Translations under genes and position numbers: made by a program
Notes under the pieces: generated by a model
Told to the model about the DNA's origin: nothing
Seen by the model: only the letters and a program-made list of their open reading frames with translations
Database searches by the model: none
Assembly (NCBI GenBank): GCA_963752815.1
Contig: CAVVZI010000006.1
Span: 620,001-684,000, forward strand
From: Sva-07 sp963752815
GTDB lineage: Bacteria > Actinomycetota > Acidimicrobiia > Acidimicrobiales > Ilumatobacteraceae
DNA: 64,000 nucleotides
Direction of reading: 5' to 3'
In this document: piece by piece, positions 1 through 9,816 of the stretch
Position numbering within the stretch: the first letter of the stretch is position 1
How the letters are laid out: each line of letters opens with the position of its first letter

Positions 1-717
1 GCTGATGTCGAAGTTGGAGAACACGTCCTGGACGTCGTCGTTGTCCTCGAGCGCCTCGAGGATCCGCAACACCGCCTTCGCGTCCTTGAGATCGGTGATC
101 GGCACGAGGTTGTCCGACACCATCGGCGAGTCCGCGGAGATGACCTCGATCCCCGCGTTGTCGAGCTCGGTCTTCACGTCGTACACGAGGTGCGCGTCGG
201 TCATGATCCGGAAGCCGTCGCCCTCGGCGATCACGTCGTCGGCGCCGGCCTCGATGGCGATCATCATCACCTTCTCCTCGTCGATGCCCTCACCGGTGAG
301 GATCACGCCCCGGCGGCCGAACTGCCAGCCGACCGCTCCCGGCTCGGCCATCGAGCCGCCGAGCTTGCTGAACACGTTGCGGATCTCGGATCCCGTGCGG
401 TTGCGATTGTCGGTGAGCACGTCGATCATCAAGGCGACGCCACCCGGCGCGTACCCCTCGTACATGATGCTCTCGTACGTCCCCCCGTCGGCGTCGCCGG
501 TACCGCGCTTGATGGCACGGTCGATCGCGTCGTTGGTCATCCGTCCGGCCTTGGCCTTCTGGACGGCGGTGCGCAGCGTCGGGTTGGTGTCGATGTCCCC
601 GCCGTTCTTCGCGGCGACCTCGATCTGGCGGGCGAGCTTGTTGAAGAGCTTGCCCCGCGCTTTGTCGGCGGCGCCCTTCTTGTGCTTGATCGTTGCCCAT
701 TTGGAATGGCCGGACAT
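1..717 (-). CDS. yebC: YebC/TACO1-family translational/transcriptional regulator (3' end cut by window)
   Basis: Reading from the ATG at 717 the protein begins MSGHSKWATIKHKKG, the characteristic start of the YebC/TACO1 family, which in bacteria act as DNA-binding regulators and/or assist ribosomes at difficult proline stretches. All 239 codons stay open to the window edge, where it reads NFDIS; family members are about 245-250 residues, so only some ten C-terminal residues are missing. It is the last visible gene of a minus-strand run and follows pdxT by 4 bp, so it is probably co-transcribed with pdxS-pdxT, as in mycobacteria. Confidence 0.95.
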   Translation of the reverse strand, partial: MSGHSKWATIKHKKGAADKARGKLFNKLARQIEVAAKNGGDIDTNPTLRTAVQKAKAGRMTNDAIDRAIKRGTGDADGGTYESIMYEGYAPGGVALMIDVLTDNRNRTGSEIRNVFSKLGGSMAEPGAVGWQFGRRGVILTGEGIDEEKVMMIAIEAGADDVIAEGDGFRIMTDAHLVYDVKTELDNAGIEVISADSPMVSDNLVPITDLKDAKAVLRILEALEDNDDVQDVFSNFDIS

Positions 718-721
718 GTCG

Positions 722-1387
722 TTACTCCGTGTTGGCGAGCGTGGTGAGGAACATCTCGTGCAACCGATGGTCGGCGGTGAGCTCGGGATGGAACGCTGCA
801 ACGGTACAACTTCCGTCACGCAGCAGAACAGGCACGCCGTCGTGCTCGGCGAGGACCTCGACCCCGTCGCCGACGCGGACGACCAGCGGCGCCCTGATGA
901 ACACGGCGCGGAACGGCTCGTCGAGCCCGGCCACGTCGATGTCGGCCTCGAAGCTGTCGAGTTGGCGGCCGTAGCCGTTGCGTCGCACCGTGACGTCGAG
1001 GCGATCGAATCCGTGCTGGTCGGGCCGCCCGTCGAGCACCTGGGTGGCACACAGGATCATGCCGGCACACGTGCCGAACACCGGCATGCCGGCCGCGATC
1101 CGTTTCTGCAACGGGTCGAACAGCCCGCTCGTGTCGAGCAGCATCGACATCGTGGTGCTCTCGCCGCCCGGTAGTACCAGGGCGTCGACGGCGTCGAGGT
1201 CCGACGGGGTCCGCACGAGCGACGCGACGACGCCCAGGTCGGCGAGCCGCTGCTGGTGCGCATGGAACGCACCCTGCAGTGCGAGCACCCCGACGACGGC
1301 GCTCAACCTGGCGCGGGCCGGGGTCGGGTCCGGTGGCGCGCCGGGAAATGCGGCGGGATCGATCGGGTCACCAGCCCCGGTCGGCAT
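722..1387 (-). CDS. pdxT: Pyridoxal 5'-phosphate synthase glutaminase subunit
   Basis: This is the glutamine amidotransferase partner of PdxS. It releases ammonia from glutamine for the ribose-5-phosphate-dependent route to vitamin B6. The class I amidotransferase signature is visible: PGGEST near residues 73-78, the nucleophile Cys107 in FGTCAGM, and the His200/Glu202 pair in FHPEL. The ATG at 1387 overlaps the end of pdxS by 20 bp and gives 221 residues, with about 28 N-terminal residues lacking family similarity. A TTG at 1306, just before the conserved VVGVLALQGAF, is a plausible alternative start giving a more usual length of about 194. Confidence 0.95.
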   Translation of the reverse strand: MPTGAGDPIDPAAFPGAPPDPTPARARLSAVVGVLALQGAFHAHQQRLADLGVVASLVRTPSDLDAVDALVLPGGESTTMSMLLDTSGLFDPLQKRIAAGMPVFGTCAGMILCATQVLDGRPDQHGFDRLDVTVRRNGYGRQLDSFEADIDVAGLDEPFRAVFIRAPLVVRVGDGVEVLAEHDGVPVLLRDGSCTVAAFHPELTADHRLHEMFLTTLANTE

Positions 1388-2255
1388 ACCGCTGGTTGAT
1401 GTCGTCCATCTCGATGCCGGTCATCGGCGCCCCGAGCCCCCGGCTCACCTTGGCGAGGATGTCGGGATCGTTGAAGTGCGTCGTGGCCTCGACGATGGCC
1501 TTGGCCCGCGGCGAGGGATCCTCCGACTTGAAGATGCCCGAGCCGACGAAGACGGCTTCGGCGCCGAGCTGCATGGCGAGCGCGGCGTCGGCCGGAGTGG
1601 CGAGCCCACCGGCACAGAACAGCGGAACGGGCAGCTTGCCGGTCTCGGCGATCTCCTGCACGAGCGGCAGCGGAGCTTGCAGCCGCTTGGCCCACTCGAA
1701 CAGCTCGGCATGGTCGGCCTGGGTGATGCGCTTGATGTCGCCGACGATCGAGCGCAGGTGACGCACGGCCTCGACGACGTTGCCGGTACCGGCCTCGCCC
1801 TTCGAGCGGATCATCGCCGCGCCTTCGGAGATGCGCCGGAGCGCCTCGCCGAGGTTGGTGGCGCCACACACGAACGGCACGTCGAAGGCGAACTTGTCGA
1901 TGTGGTGCGCCTCGTCGGCGGGCGTGAGCACTTCGGACTCGTCGACGAAGTCGACACCGAGGGCCTGCAGGATCTGCGCCTCGACGAAATGGCCGATGCG
2001 GACCTTGGCCATGACGGGGATCGAGACGGCTGCCTGGATGCCCTCGATCATCTCCGGGTCGCTCATCCGAGCCACCCCACCGTCACGGCGGATGTCGGCC
2101 GGAACGCGCTCGAGCGCCATCACCGCGACTGCGCCGGCGTCCTCGGCAACCTTGGCTTGGCCGGGGGTGACGACGTCCATGATGACGCCGCCCTTCATCA
2201 TCTCGGCCAGGCCTCGCTTGACCTGGAACGTGCCGGTGCTCCGTGCGTCACTCAT
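1368..2255 (-). CDS. pdxS: Pyridoxal 5'-phosphate synthase lyase subunit
   Basis: PdxS condenses ribose 5-phosphate, glyceraldehyde 3-phosphate and ammonia into pyridoxal phosphate as a (beta/alpha)8 barrel that forms dodecamers with PdxT. The 295-residue length is typical. The N-terminal core GGVIMDVVT (Asp27) and the imine-forming lysine in MAKVRIGH (Lys84) are present, as is the second lysine region at RSKGEAGTGN. It sits directly upstream of pdxT, with overlapping ends, so the two subunits are likely translated together. Confidence 0.97.
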   Translation of the reverse strand: MSDARSTGTFQVKRGLAEMMKGGVIMDVVTPGQAKVAEDAGAVAVMALERVPADIRRDGGVARMSDPEMIEGIQAAVSIPVMAKVRIGHFVEAQILQALGVDFVDESEVLTPADEAHHIDKFAFDVPFVCGATNLGEALRRISEGAAMIRSKGEAGTGNVVEAVRHLRSIVGDIKRITQADHAELFEWAKRLQAPLPLVQEIAETGKLPVPLFCAGGLATPADAALAMQLGAEAVFVGSGIFKSEDPSPRAKAIVEATTHFNDPDILAKVSRGLGAPMTGIEMDDINQRYADRGW

Positions 2256-2330
2256 GAGTCCATCGTACTGACCGTCGGCCGCAACGGACCCCGGGATTCG
2301 GGGCCCGTCGCGGTCAGGCTGGTGCTGGCG

Positions 2331-3452
2331 CTACTGGGCAGCCGGCTTGATGAGCATGTTGACGCCGGTCTTCGCCGGGTCGAGCGTGGGCACTTCGTCG
2401 CCCAGTTCGACCCAGGTGTTGCCCGGGTTCAAGAGGATCTCGTTGCCCTGCAGGTCGAAGTACTGGATCGGCACGAACACGTTGTCGCGCTTCCACCGGC
2501 CCTCGATGACCTTGCCGTCGCTGAAGACGAACACGGGGCCCTCACCGGAGGTCTGGGCCTCCGGGCTCCGGGCGTCGGCGACGCTCGGCTGGTACTGCAC
2601 GCCCATCACCACGACGTTCGTCGCGCCGATCTGGCCGTAGGTCTTGTCGACGTGGGGTGTGCCGTTCTGCGAGCGTTCGAACTTGAGCGTCTCGCCATTC
2701 CACTGCCAGTCGACCTGGGTGTTGCCGATACTCGCCGCGAACCCGGCGGTCGGGTCACCGGTGAACGTCTGGCCCTCGCGCAGGTACTGGAAGTTCTGCG
2801 CCGGGGGGCCCGGATGATCGGCAGGCGTCTGCGCCCAGATCGCATCGGTCGAGTTGTACAGGTTGTGCGGCTTCGAGCCGGGACCGCGGTAATAACCGTC
2901 GGCGTGGCTCGGACCCATGTTGATCAACGTCGACTCGTCGATGATCCGGGTGACGTTGGCGTTGCCGCCGCTCCACACGAACAGCGGCGAGTTGTACGAC
3001 GAGAACAGCAGCACGTCCTGGGTGCGACCCGAACGGATCGGGCCGAGCGGGTCGGCGCTCTGCGAATGGAACACGGCGGCGAACCGGGTGGCGTGTCCTT
3101 CGACGATCTCTTCGTACACGATGTCGGCGACGGCCAGGCCGGTGTGGTTCTGGCGGGCGTCGACGTTGTCGATCTTGGCCACGAGCGCCGGTCGCGGGAT
3201 GATCTCGTCGGCGCTGGCGAGCGGCTGACCGGTCAGCGGCTGGCGGATGACCGCGGGCAGCTCGGTGGTCGTGGTGGCCGCCTCGGTCGTGGTGGTCTCG
3301 GCGACCGTGGTGGTGGTCTCCGGGACGGTGGTCGACGTGGTGGTCGGCGCGGCCGTGGTGGTGGTCTCTTCGGCGTCGCCGCCACCGCCGCCGCATGCGG
3401 CAATGGCGAGGGCGCCAACGGTCAGGAGCAAGAAGGATCGGGTAATACGCAT
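2331..3452 (-). CDS. DUF3048 (YerB-like) lipoprotein
   Basis: The 373-residue product starts with MRITRSFLLLTVGALAIAACGGGG. That is a lipoprotein signal peptide with lipobox IAAC, so the mature protein should be anchored outside the membrane by Cys20. A low-complexity threonine-rich linker (residues about 30-65) leads to a conserved region including GPIRSGRTQD and WSGGNANVT, typical of DUF3048/YerB proteins. The biochemical role of this family is not established. The ATG overlaps the htpX stop by one base (TGATG), implying translational coupling with lemA-htpX. A longer upstream reading frame exists but would overlap htpX; the signal peptide fixes the start. Confidence 0.85.
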   Translation of the reverse strand: MRITRSFLLLTVGALAIAACGGGGGDAEETTTTAAPTTTSTTVPETTTTVAETTTTEAATTTTELPAVIRQPLTGQPLASADEIIPRPALVAKIDNVDARQNHTGLAVADIVYEEIVEGHATRFAAVFHSQSADPLGPIRSGRTQDVLLFSSYNSPLFVWSGGNANVTRIIDESTLINMGPSHADGYYRGPGSKPHNLYNSTDAIWAQTPADHPGPPAQNFQYLREGQTFTGDPTAGFAASIGNTQVDWQWNGETLKFERSQNGTPHVDKTYGQIGATNVVVMGVQYQPSVADARSPEAQTSGEGPVFVFSDGKVIEGRWKRDNVFVPIQYFDLQGNEILLNPGNTWVELGDEVPTLDPAKTGVNMLIKPAAQ

Positions 3453-4357
3453 CACAGTTCTCTCAGTAGGGCGATCCGCTCGTCGAGCGGGGGGTGGGTG
3501 TCGAACAAGCGGTGGATACCGCCGAGCTTGCCGTCGTCGCCGACGCCACTCATGGGCTGTTCGATCCACAAGTGTGCCGTAGCGGTGGACGCAGAATGCG
3601 TCACCGTCGTGTCGGCCTTCAATTTTTCGAGCGCCGAAATCAGCCCGGGCGGGTACCGGGTGAGCTGACAGGCGCTGACGTCGGCGAGGGTTTCGCGGCT
3701 CCGCGAAATCGTGGCCTGCATCGCCTTGGCGACGATCGGCGCCACGATCAACAGGAGAAAGCCCACGTAGGCGAGCGGATTGTTGCCGTTCTCGCGATCG
3801 CCGCCACGGCTGATGCGACCACCGTTCCACCACATCGTGCGCACGCCGATGTCGGCCATCAGCGCGATCGCGCCGACCATGGTGACCGCCAGGGTGGACA
3901 CGAGGATGTCGTAGTTGCGGATGTGACTCAATTCATGGGCCACCACGCCCTCGAGTTCGACGCGATTCATCTTCTCGAGCAGGCCGGTCGTCACCGCGAT
4001 CGCCGCATGCTGGGGATTTCGACCCGTGGCGAACGCGTTCGGGGCCGGGTCGTCGACGACGTAGATGCCCGGTTTCGGCAACCCGCCGGCGATGCACAGT
4101 CCCTCGACGAGGTTGTGCAGGCGGGCGTACTCCTCCGGCGAGGCGGGGTGGGCCCGGCTCACCCTCAGGGCGATCTTGTCGGCGTTCCAGTACGAGCCGA
4201 ACGCGATGGCGGCACCGACGACCAGCGCGATGCCGGCGAACAGTGGGCCGTTGCCGAACAGCAGCCCGATGATGGTGCCGACGACCACGACGATCGCCAT
4301 GAACGCGGCGATGAGCACGGCGCTACGGCGCTTGTTCGAGCGGATCAGTTCAAACAT
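3452..4357 (-). CDS. htpX: HtpX-type membrane M48 zinc metalloprotease
   Basis: HtpX proteases degrade damaged membrane proteins. The 301-residue product has two N-terminal hydrophobic segments (about residues 13-34 and 37-56), the zinc-binding HELSH at 141-145 after GVVA, two further hydrophobic segments, and the downstream SRSRETLADVSA stretch that supplies the third zinc ligand. It follows lemA by 12 bp. LemA and HtpX are often neighbours, so an envelope quality-control operon is likely. Family assignment is firm; the substrate is unknown. Confidence 0.93.
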   Translation of the reverse strand: MFELIRSNKRRSAVLIAAFMAIVVVVGTIIGLLFGNGPLFAGIALVVGAAIAFGSYWNADKIALRVSRAHPASPEEYARLHNLVEGLCIAGGLPKPGIYVVDDPAPNAFATGRNPQHAAIAVTTGLLEKMNRVELEGVVAHELSHIRNYDILVSTLAVTMVGAIALMADIGVRTMWWNGGRISRGGDRENGNNPLAYVGFLLLIVAPIVAKAMQATISRSRETLADVSACQLTRYPPGLISALEKLKADTTVTHSASTATAHLWIEQPMSGVGDDGKLGGIHRLFDTHPPLDERIALLREL

Positions 4358-4369
4358 GCGGTGGATACG

Positions 4370-4924
4370 TCAGAACTCGACCGTCGGCGCCACACGAGCG
4401 CCTTCCTCGGCCTCGAAGTACTCGCGCTCTTCGAAGTGGAGCATCTTGGCGAAGAACACGGCGGGAACCGACTGGATCTTGTTGTTGAACGTCAGCACGC
4501 TGTCGTTGTAGAACTGGCGGGCATAGGCCACGCGGCCCTCGGTGGCGGTGAGTTCCTCCTGCAGGGCGAGGAAGTTCTCGTTGGCCTTCAGGTCGGGATA
4601 GGCCTCACTCAACGCGAACACCTGGCGCAGCGCTCCGGTGAGCACGTTGTCGGCCTGCGCCTGAGCCTGCGGTGTGTTCGGTGCGGCGATGGCCGAGTTC
4701 CGCGCCTGCACGACCGCTTCGAGCGTGCCCCGTTCGTGGGCGGCGTAGCCCTTGACGGTCTCGACGAGGTTCGGGATGAGATCGAGTCGACGCTTCAGCT
4801 GCACATCGATCTGCGACCAGGCGTTGTCGATCTGGTTGCGGCTCCGGATCAGGCCGTTGTAGGCCCCGACGACGACGGCCACGATCACCAGGATGATCAC
4901 GATGACGATGAGGATGCCCCACAT
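4370..4924 (-). CDS. lemA: LemA family membrane protein
   Basis: The 184-residue protein has one N-terminal transmembrane helix (residues about 3-22) followed by YNGLIRSRNQIDNAWSQIDV and LKRRLDLIPNLVETVKGY, the diagnostic core of LemA proteins. The remainder is helical and probably extracytoplasmic. LemA has no defined catalytic role; it is repeatedly found beside htpX, as here. It is the first gene of the lemA-htpX-DUF3048 unit. Confidence 0.93.
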   Translation of the reverse strand: MWGILIVIVIILVIVAVVVGAYNGLIRSRNQIDNAWSQIDVQLKRRLDLIPNLVETVKGYAAHERGTLEAVVQARNSAIAAPNTPQAQAQADNVLTGALRQVFALSEAYPDLKANENFLALQEELTATEGRVAYARQFYNDSVLTFNNKIQSVPAVFFAKMLHFEEREYFEAEEGARVAPTVEF

Positions 4925-4989
4925 GGTGCGATCAGCCTAGGGTGTCGAACCTGCGCAAAGGAGGATGCGCCCGCCCTCCCAGGTCACAG

Positions 4990-6087
4990 CTAGCGACGGA
5001 TCGCGTCGTAGATCTGGAGGTAGCGATCGGCGAGCCGGATCATCGAGAAGTCCTCGGCCCGGGCCGCACCCGCGGCGCGGAGTGAGCCGGCGAACCCGTC
5101 GTCGCGGATCACTCGATCGAGCGCACCGGCGAGCAGCGACGGATCGCCCGGTTCGACCAGCACGGCGTCGACGCCGTCGGTCGCCACGTTGCGATATCCG
5201 GCCAGCGCGCTCGCCACGACGGTGGCCCCGGCGGCCATCGCCTCGATGAGCACGACGCCGAACGACTCACCTCCGAGCGACGGCGCACAGAACACGTCGC
5301 ACGTGCGCAGCCGGCGGAACTTCTCCGCCTCGGTGACCCGGCCGAGCCAGACGATCGACCGGTTGTGGGCGTAGCGCGCGGTGAGCGCCGCCGTTTCGGG
5401 TCCGTCGCTCGCCACCCACACCTCGACGGGAGTCGACATCTGCTCGACCGCCTCGAGCAGCACGGACAGCCCCTTGCGATGCTCGTGCCGACCGCAGAAG
5501 AAGACCGTCGGCCGTCTGGTGGCGTCGAATCGAACGCGGTCGGCCGCGTCGGCGCGGATCGCGCGGATGTCGACGCCGTTGAACAACACCTCGTAGTCGC
5601 CGCCGATGTGCTCGCGGGCCAACTCCCCGGCGTCCTTCGACACGACCACGCGATGGTCGAGCCGTTTGGCGATGCGGCGGAGCGCCGGCCGCAGCAGCCG
5701 ATATCCGAACGACACGCCGGCGGCGTGGAACGTCCCGACCGTCGGCGCCCGATGGACCAGCAGCGCCGTCATCGTGATTCCCGGCGCCATCGGCTCGTGC
5801 AGGTGGATCACGTCGAACGCCTCGTCATTGAGGGCACGCAGCGTGCGCAGCGCCGCCGGAGGGTCGGGAGCCAGCGGCGCGACCGACCCGTTGGCGGCGG
5901 TCGGCAACGAGTTGCCGAGCGGGGTGACGAAGCTCTCGGGAGGCGGGCCGTCGCACGGTCCGAGCACCCGCGCCTCGTAACCCCGGCTGCGGAGTTCTCG
6001 GGCCAGGCCCAGGACCTGCGCCTGGACGCCACCCGGCACCGACAGGCTGTACGGGCTGACGAGCCCGATTCGCAGCGGTGGGGACAT
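4990..6087 (-). CDS. pimA: GT4 glycosyltransferase, PimA-like phosphatidylinositol mannosyltransferase
   Basis: PimA transfers the first mannose from GDP-mannose to phosphatidylinositol on the inner face of the membrane. The 365-residue protein begins RIGLVSPYSLSVPGGVQAQV, closely matching the PimA N-terminus with its Gly-Gly nucleotide-sugar motif. It continues with HLHEPMAPG and GTFHAAG, then the C-terminal GT-B half with FCGRHEHRKGL, APSLGGESFGVVLIEAMAAG. It lies 2 bp after a GGDEF-EAL gene and downstream of pgsA and a PatA-like acyltransferase, the same pathway order as in mycobacteria. The exact sugar donor is inferred from homology and context. Confidence 0.85.
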   Translation of the reverse strand: MSPPLRIGLVSPYSLSVPGGVQAQVLGLARELRSRGYEARVLGPCDGPPPESFVTPLGNSLPTAANGSVAPLAPDPPAALRTLRALNDEAFDVIHLHEPMAPGITMTALLVHRAPTVGTFHAAGVSFGYRLLRPALRRIAKRLDHRVVVSKDAGELAREHIGGDYEVLFNGVDIRAIRADAADRVRFDATRRPTVFFCGRHEHRKGLSVLLEAVEQMSTPVEVWVASDGPETAALTARYAHNRSIVWLGRVTEAEKFRRLRTCDVFCAPSLGGESFGVVLIEAMAAGATVVASALAGYRNVATDGVDAVLVEPGDPSLLAGALDRVIRDDGFAGSLRAAGAARAEDFSMIRLADRYLQIYDAIRR

Positions 6088-6089
6088 CG

Positions 6090-8715
6090 CTAGGCGGACG
6101 TGGTGGCGAGGGCGTCGACCGAGACCCCGAAACGCGCCGCGAGATCGGTGGCCTCGAGCGGATGCGAGAGGAGATACCCCTGCCCGATGTCGCAGCCGAG
6201 CGACCGCAGCACGCGAAGTTGGTCCGGGTTCTCGATGCCCTCGGCGACACTCGTGACGCCGAGCGCCGCCGTCATCTGGAGGATCATTGACGCGAGCGTA
6301 GAGCTCTTTCCCACCTCGCCGAGCTCCTCCACGAAACGACGGTCGATCTTCACGATGTCGACCGGGAAGCGCTGGAGGTACGACAGCGAGCAGTAGCCGG
6401 TGCCGAAGTCATCGATCGCGATCCGAATACCGAGCGCACGCAGCTGCTCGAGATTCCCGTTCGACGCCTCGACCTCCTCGACCAACATGGATTCGGTGAT
6501 CTCCAACGTGACCAGACCCGGCTCGAGGTCGTGGCGCAGGAGGGCTGCATGCACCTGGCCGACGAAGTCGTCCTGACGGATCTGCAACGCCGACACGTTC
6601 ACGCTGATGGTTCGCGGGCCACCGCCCTGCCAGGTCGTCGCCTGGCGGAAGCTCTCGTTCAGGACCCACTCGCCGATCGGGCCGATGAGTCCGGCACGTT
6701 CGGCGACCGGGATGAACACGTCGGGCGGGATCAGCCCCCGCGTCGGATGCTGCCATCGGATGAGTGCTTCGGCTCCCACCGCGACGTCCCGTGCGGAGGT
6801 CGACCATCGGCTGGAACATGAGGCGCATCTGCCCGCGTTCGATCGCCAGGCCCAGCTCGGTGCGGAACTCGAGATGCCGTGTGGCCGGCAGACGCATCGC
6901 GGGATCGAAGATCTTGATCTGGCTCTTGCCGGCCCGCTTGGCCTCGTACATGGCGATGTCGGCATCGCGTAAGAGACCTGAGGTGGTCATGCCGGGCCCG
7001 GCGACGGCGACACCGACGCTGGCCAGGACGGCCAGTTCGAAACCGCCGAGGGTGACCGGCTCGCGGAGCAGGCTCAGCAGCCGTTCGCCGACGTCGACGG
7101 CGCGATCCACGCCACCGCGATCTTCGAGGAGGATCGCGAACTCGTCGCCGCCGAGACGGGCCGGTGTGTCGCCCGTGGCCGTGACGCTGCGGATCCGATC
7201 CGCGATCGAGCGCAGCAACTGGTCGCCCACACCATGGCCGAGTGCGTCGTTGACCGACTTGAAGTCGTCGAGGTCGACGAACAACACGACCAGCGGGTCG
7301 CTCTCCGGCCGGGCGACGTCGAGCGCATGATCCATCCGGTCGAGGAACAGCGCCCGGTTGGCCAGGCCGGTCAACTCGTCGTGGAACGCGCGGTGGCTGA
7401 GCTGCCGTTCGAGGTCGCGTTGCTCGGTGACATCGCGGAACGTGGCGACCATCCCGTCGACGGCGTCGCCGCCGAGCAGGTTGGCGATCGTCGCCTCCAT
7501 CCGCCGCTTCTCGCCGTCGACGCGAACGAGGCTGACCTCGAACTTCACGGTGCTTCCTTGCCCGAGTTGCAGCAAGCGCTGGAGTTCGAGATCCGACGCA
7601 TCGTGATCGTCACTCGCCACGAGATCGACCAGCGGACGGCCGATCCAGTCGTTGCTCCGATGCCCGAGTGTGCTGGCGAGTCCAGGGCTCGCGTACTGGA
7701 TCTGTCCCAAGGCATCGACGAGCATCACGACATCGCTCGAATGCTCGACCATGGCCGCGAGGCGGCCCTGGCCCTGACGCTCGGTCAGCTGTCGGACGCG
7801 GGCCACGAGGCCCCACATCCGAGCGAGCGCCAGGAGCACCACCCCGATGGAGCACAGCGCCGCGACGGTGCGTGTCAATTGGCTGCCGACTTCGGCGATC
7901 GTCAGAGCGAACAGCACGGTCAGCGGCGTCAGAGCGGCCACGCTGAGCCACACGACGCGACCGAATCCGATCGACTCCGGCTCGTCGTCCGGCAGCTGCG
8001 TGAGCGCCATCGTCGGGTCGAGGGCCGCCGACGCCAGCAGGAGCGGAGCTGCCACCGACAGTGCGGCGAGCACCCCGCCCCATCCGAAGGTGTCGCTGAG
8101 TTCCTGCGCGCTGCGCGCCAGGTCGGAACCGAGCTGGCAGCCGAGCCCGGCGGCGATCAGGATCGCCGAGGGGTACCGGAACCGCACCTGCAGCGCCGTG
8201 CGCAACGCGATGGCGAGCGCCACCGCGTCGAGCAGCGGTACCGATGCCGCCCAGACCTGGTCGCCGGGCGTGAGGCCGCGGTCGCCGAGGAACGGCTCGA
8301 TCACGATCAACCACACGCCCACGCCGACGGCCACGCTCACGATCGTCGTCTCGATGCCGCTCAGCGCGTCCTTCACCGCCGTGTCGTGCCCGAGCACCAT
8401 CGCGGTCGCGACGAACAGTCCGGCCGCCACCAGGCGGAACGGGTCGGCGACCGAGGGGAAGGTCTCGCGGGACGAGAAGTACAACGTCGACGCCACCGCA
8501 GTGCTGGCAGCCAGCAATCCGAGGGCGATGGCGAGGGTGGCCCAGGGCAGCGTCCGCTCCGGTTGGTACGTCGCGACGCCGAACAGGATCGCCGCGACCC
8601 CGATCGCCGGGGCGATGACCCGGAGCGACTCGGCGCCCGGCCCTGCAGGCACGACGAGGTAGACCAGCGCGAGAACGCCGGCCAGCACGACGAGGGCGCG
8701 TGCGCGCCTCGCCAA
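6090..8715 (-). CDS. Membrane PAS-GGDEF-EAL cyclic-di-GMP enzyme, frameshifted near 6792
   Basis: The N-terminal third is a multi-spanning membrane region. It is followed by a PAS domain (SDVVMLVDALGQIQYASPG), a diguanylate cyclase domain with intact RLGGDEFA, and an EAL phosphodiesterase domain with GAEALIRWQ, NVSALQIRQDD, DDFGTGY and AEGIE. The GGDEF and first EAL residues (FQPMVDLRT) are in one frame and the rest of EAL (from DVAVGAEAL) in another, so one base is extra or two are missing around 6785-6800. The corrected protein is about 870 residues. The start is uncertain: TTG at 8715 precedes LARRARALVVLAG. It lies between the patA-like and pimA-like genes. Confidence 0.8.
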
Positions 8716-8888
8716 CGGGTGTGAAATTCCCTGGTCGATGGTCCCTTCATCGGCATCTCGGACCGATTGCTGAACCCGAGATTTGTGACACCTGGCCGGA
8801 TTGCGATGAGCGAGAGGCCCAGCTCCTTCGCGTTCCTGGCGGTCGGTTGGCTCACCGCTGGAGTACCGAACGGCGGGAGCGCCCCCGG

Positions 8889-9794
8889 TCAGTGGCCGTA
8901 GCCGGGGTCGGACGGCCAGTTGGGTTGAAACAAATGCCACTGGAACGGCGCCCGACGGATGAGGACCTCCAGTTCGGCCGCAACCTCCTGCGTGACCCGT
9001 GCGACGTCGTCGCGCAGCCGCTTCTCTTGCCGCTCGACGACGATCGGCGGCCGGACCCAGGCGTGATGTCCGTCGACGCGGTCGGTGAAGTACACGCCGG
9101 TCGGCACGATCGGCGCGCCGGTCCGCAGGGCGAGCGTGGCGGCACCGCCCGGGAGCGTGGTCCGCTCGCCGAAGAACTCGACCTCGGGGCCGTCGCCGGC
9201 GAGGTCGCGGTCGCTGACGAGGCAGACGATGTGGTTGTCGCGCAGCGCCCGCATCACGGTGGTGCCGGCGTCCGGCCCGAGGGGCACCACGGTCATCCCC
9301 AGGCTGGAGCGGAGGTCGGCGAACCAGTCGAACAGCTCGGGCGGCTCGATCCGTTCGACCACGACCGTGATCGGGTGCCCGCGGTCGGCGATCCATCGCC
9401 CCGCCCACTCCCACCCGCCGAGGTGCGGCAGGGCGACGATGACACCCTTGCCCTGCGCGAGGCCGCCGACGATGTGATCGTCGTAGCCGATCTGACTGAA
9501 GCCCGCCGACACCGCACGCCGGCTCAGATTGGGGAGGCGGAAGCTCTCCAGCCAGTAGCGGGTGTAGGAGTCGAACGCCTGTTGCACGCCACGGCGGAGC
9601 CGGAGGCCGCCGAGCGAAGGATCGACGCGCCGGAGGTGACGTTCGATCATCGCCCGTCGTTGCGGGCTGGCCATGTTGGCGCCGAACGCCAGCGGTGCGG
9701 CCATGCCGGCGGCGAAGTACCCGGGCATCGCGCCGGCGGACAGTGCGCCGAGCCGGTACGACGACGTGGTGACGAAGTCGGCGAGACGGCTCAT
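8889..9794 (-). CDS. patA: LpxL/HtrB-family acyltransferase, PatA-like (phosphatidylinositol mannoside acyltransferase)
   Basis: This 301-residue protein has the lysophospholipid/lipid A acyltransferase fold, with the HX4E catalytic motif in LPHLGGWEWAG and the later SDRDLAGDG and FQPNWPSD stretches typical of actinobacterial PIM acyltransferases. It follows pgsA by 22 bp, as in the mycobacterial pgsA-patA-pimA operon, so acylation of phosphatidylinositol mannosides is the most likely job. Family membership is clear; the acceptor is inferred from context. Confidence 0.85.
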   Translation of the reverse strand: MSRLADFVTTSSYRLGALSAGAMPGYFAAGMAAPLAFGANMASPQRRAMIERHLRRVDPSLGGLRLRRGVQQAFDSYTRYWLESFRLPNLSRRAVSAGFSQIGYDDHIVGGLAQGKGVIVALPHLGGWEWAGRWIADRGHPITVVVERIEPPELFDWFADLRSSLGMTVVPLGPDAGTTVMRALRDNHIVCLVSDRDLAGDGPEVEFFGERTTLPGGAATLALRTGAPIVPTGVYFTDRVDGHHAWVRPPIVVERQEKRLRDDVARVTQEVAAELEVLIRRAPFQWHLFQPNWPSDPGYGH

Positions 9795-9816
9795 CGACGG
9801 TTCGCGGCAGGCACGC

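Noticed and set aside
978..3668. Open frame of 896 codons on the plus strand
   Set aside because: It runs opposite pdxT, pdxS and the DUF3048 gene, has low-complexity Arg/Gly/Asp/Val composition and no family motif; it is an antisense shadow of GC-rich codons.
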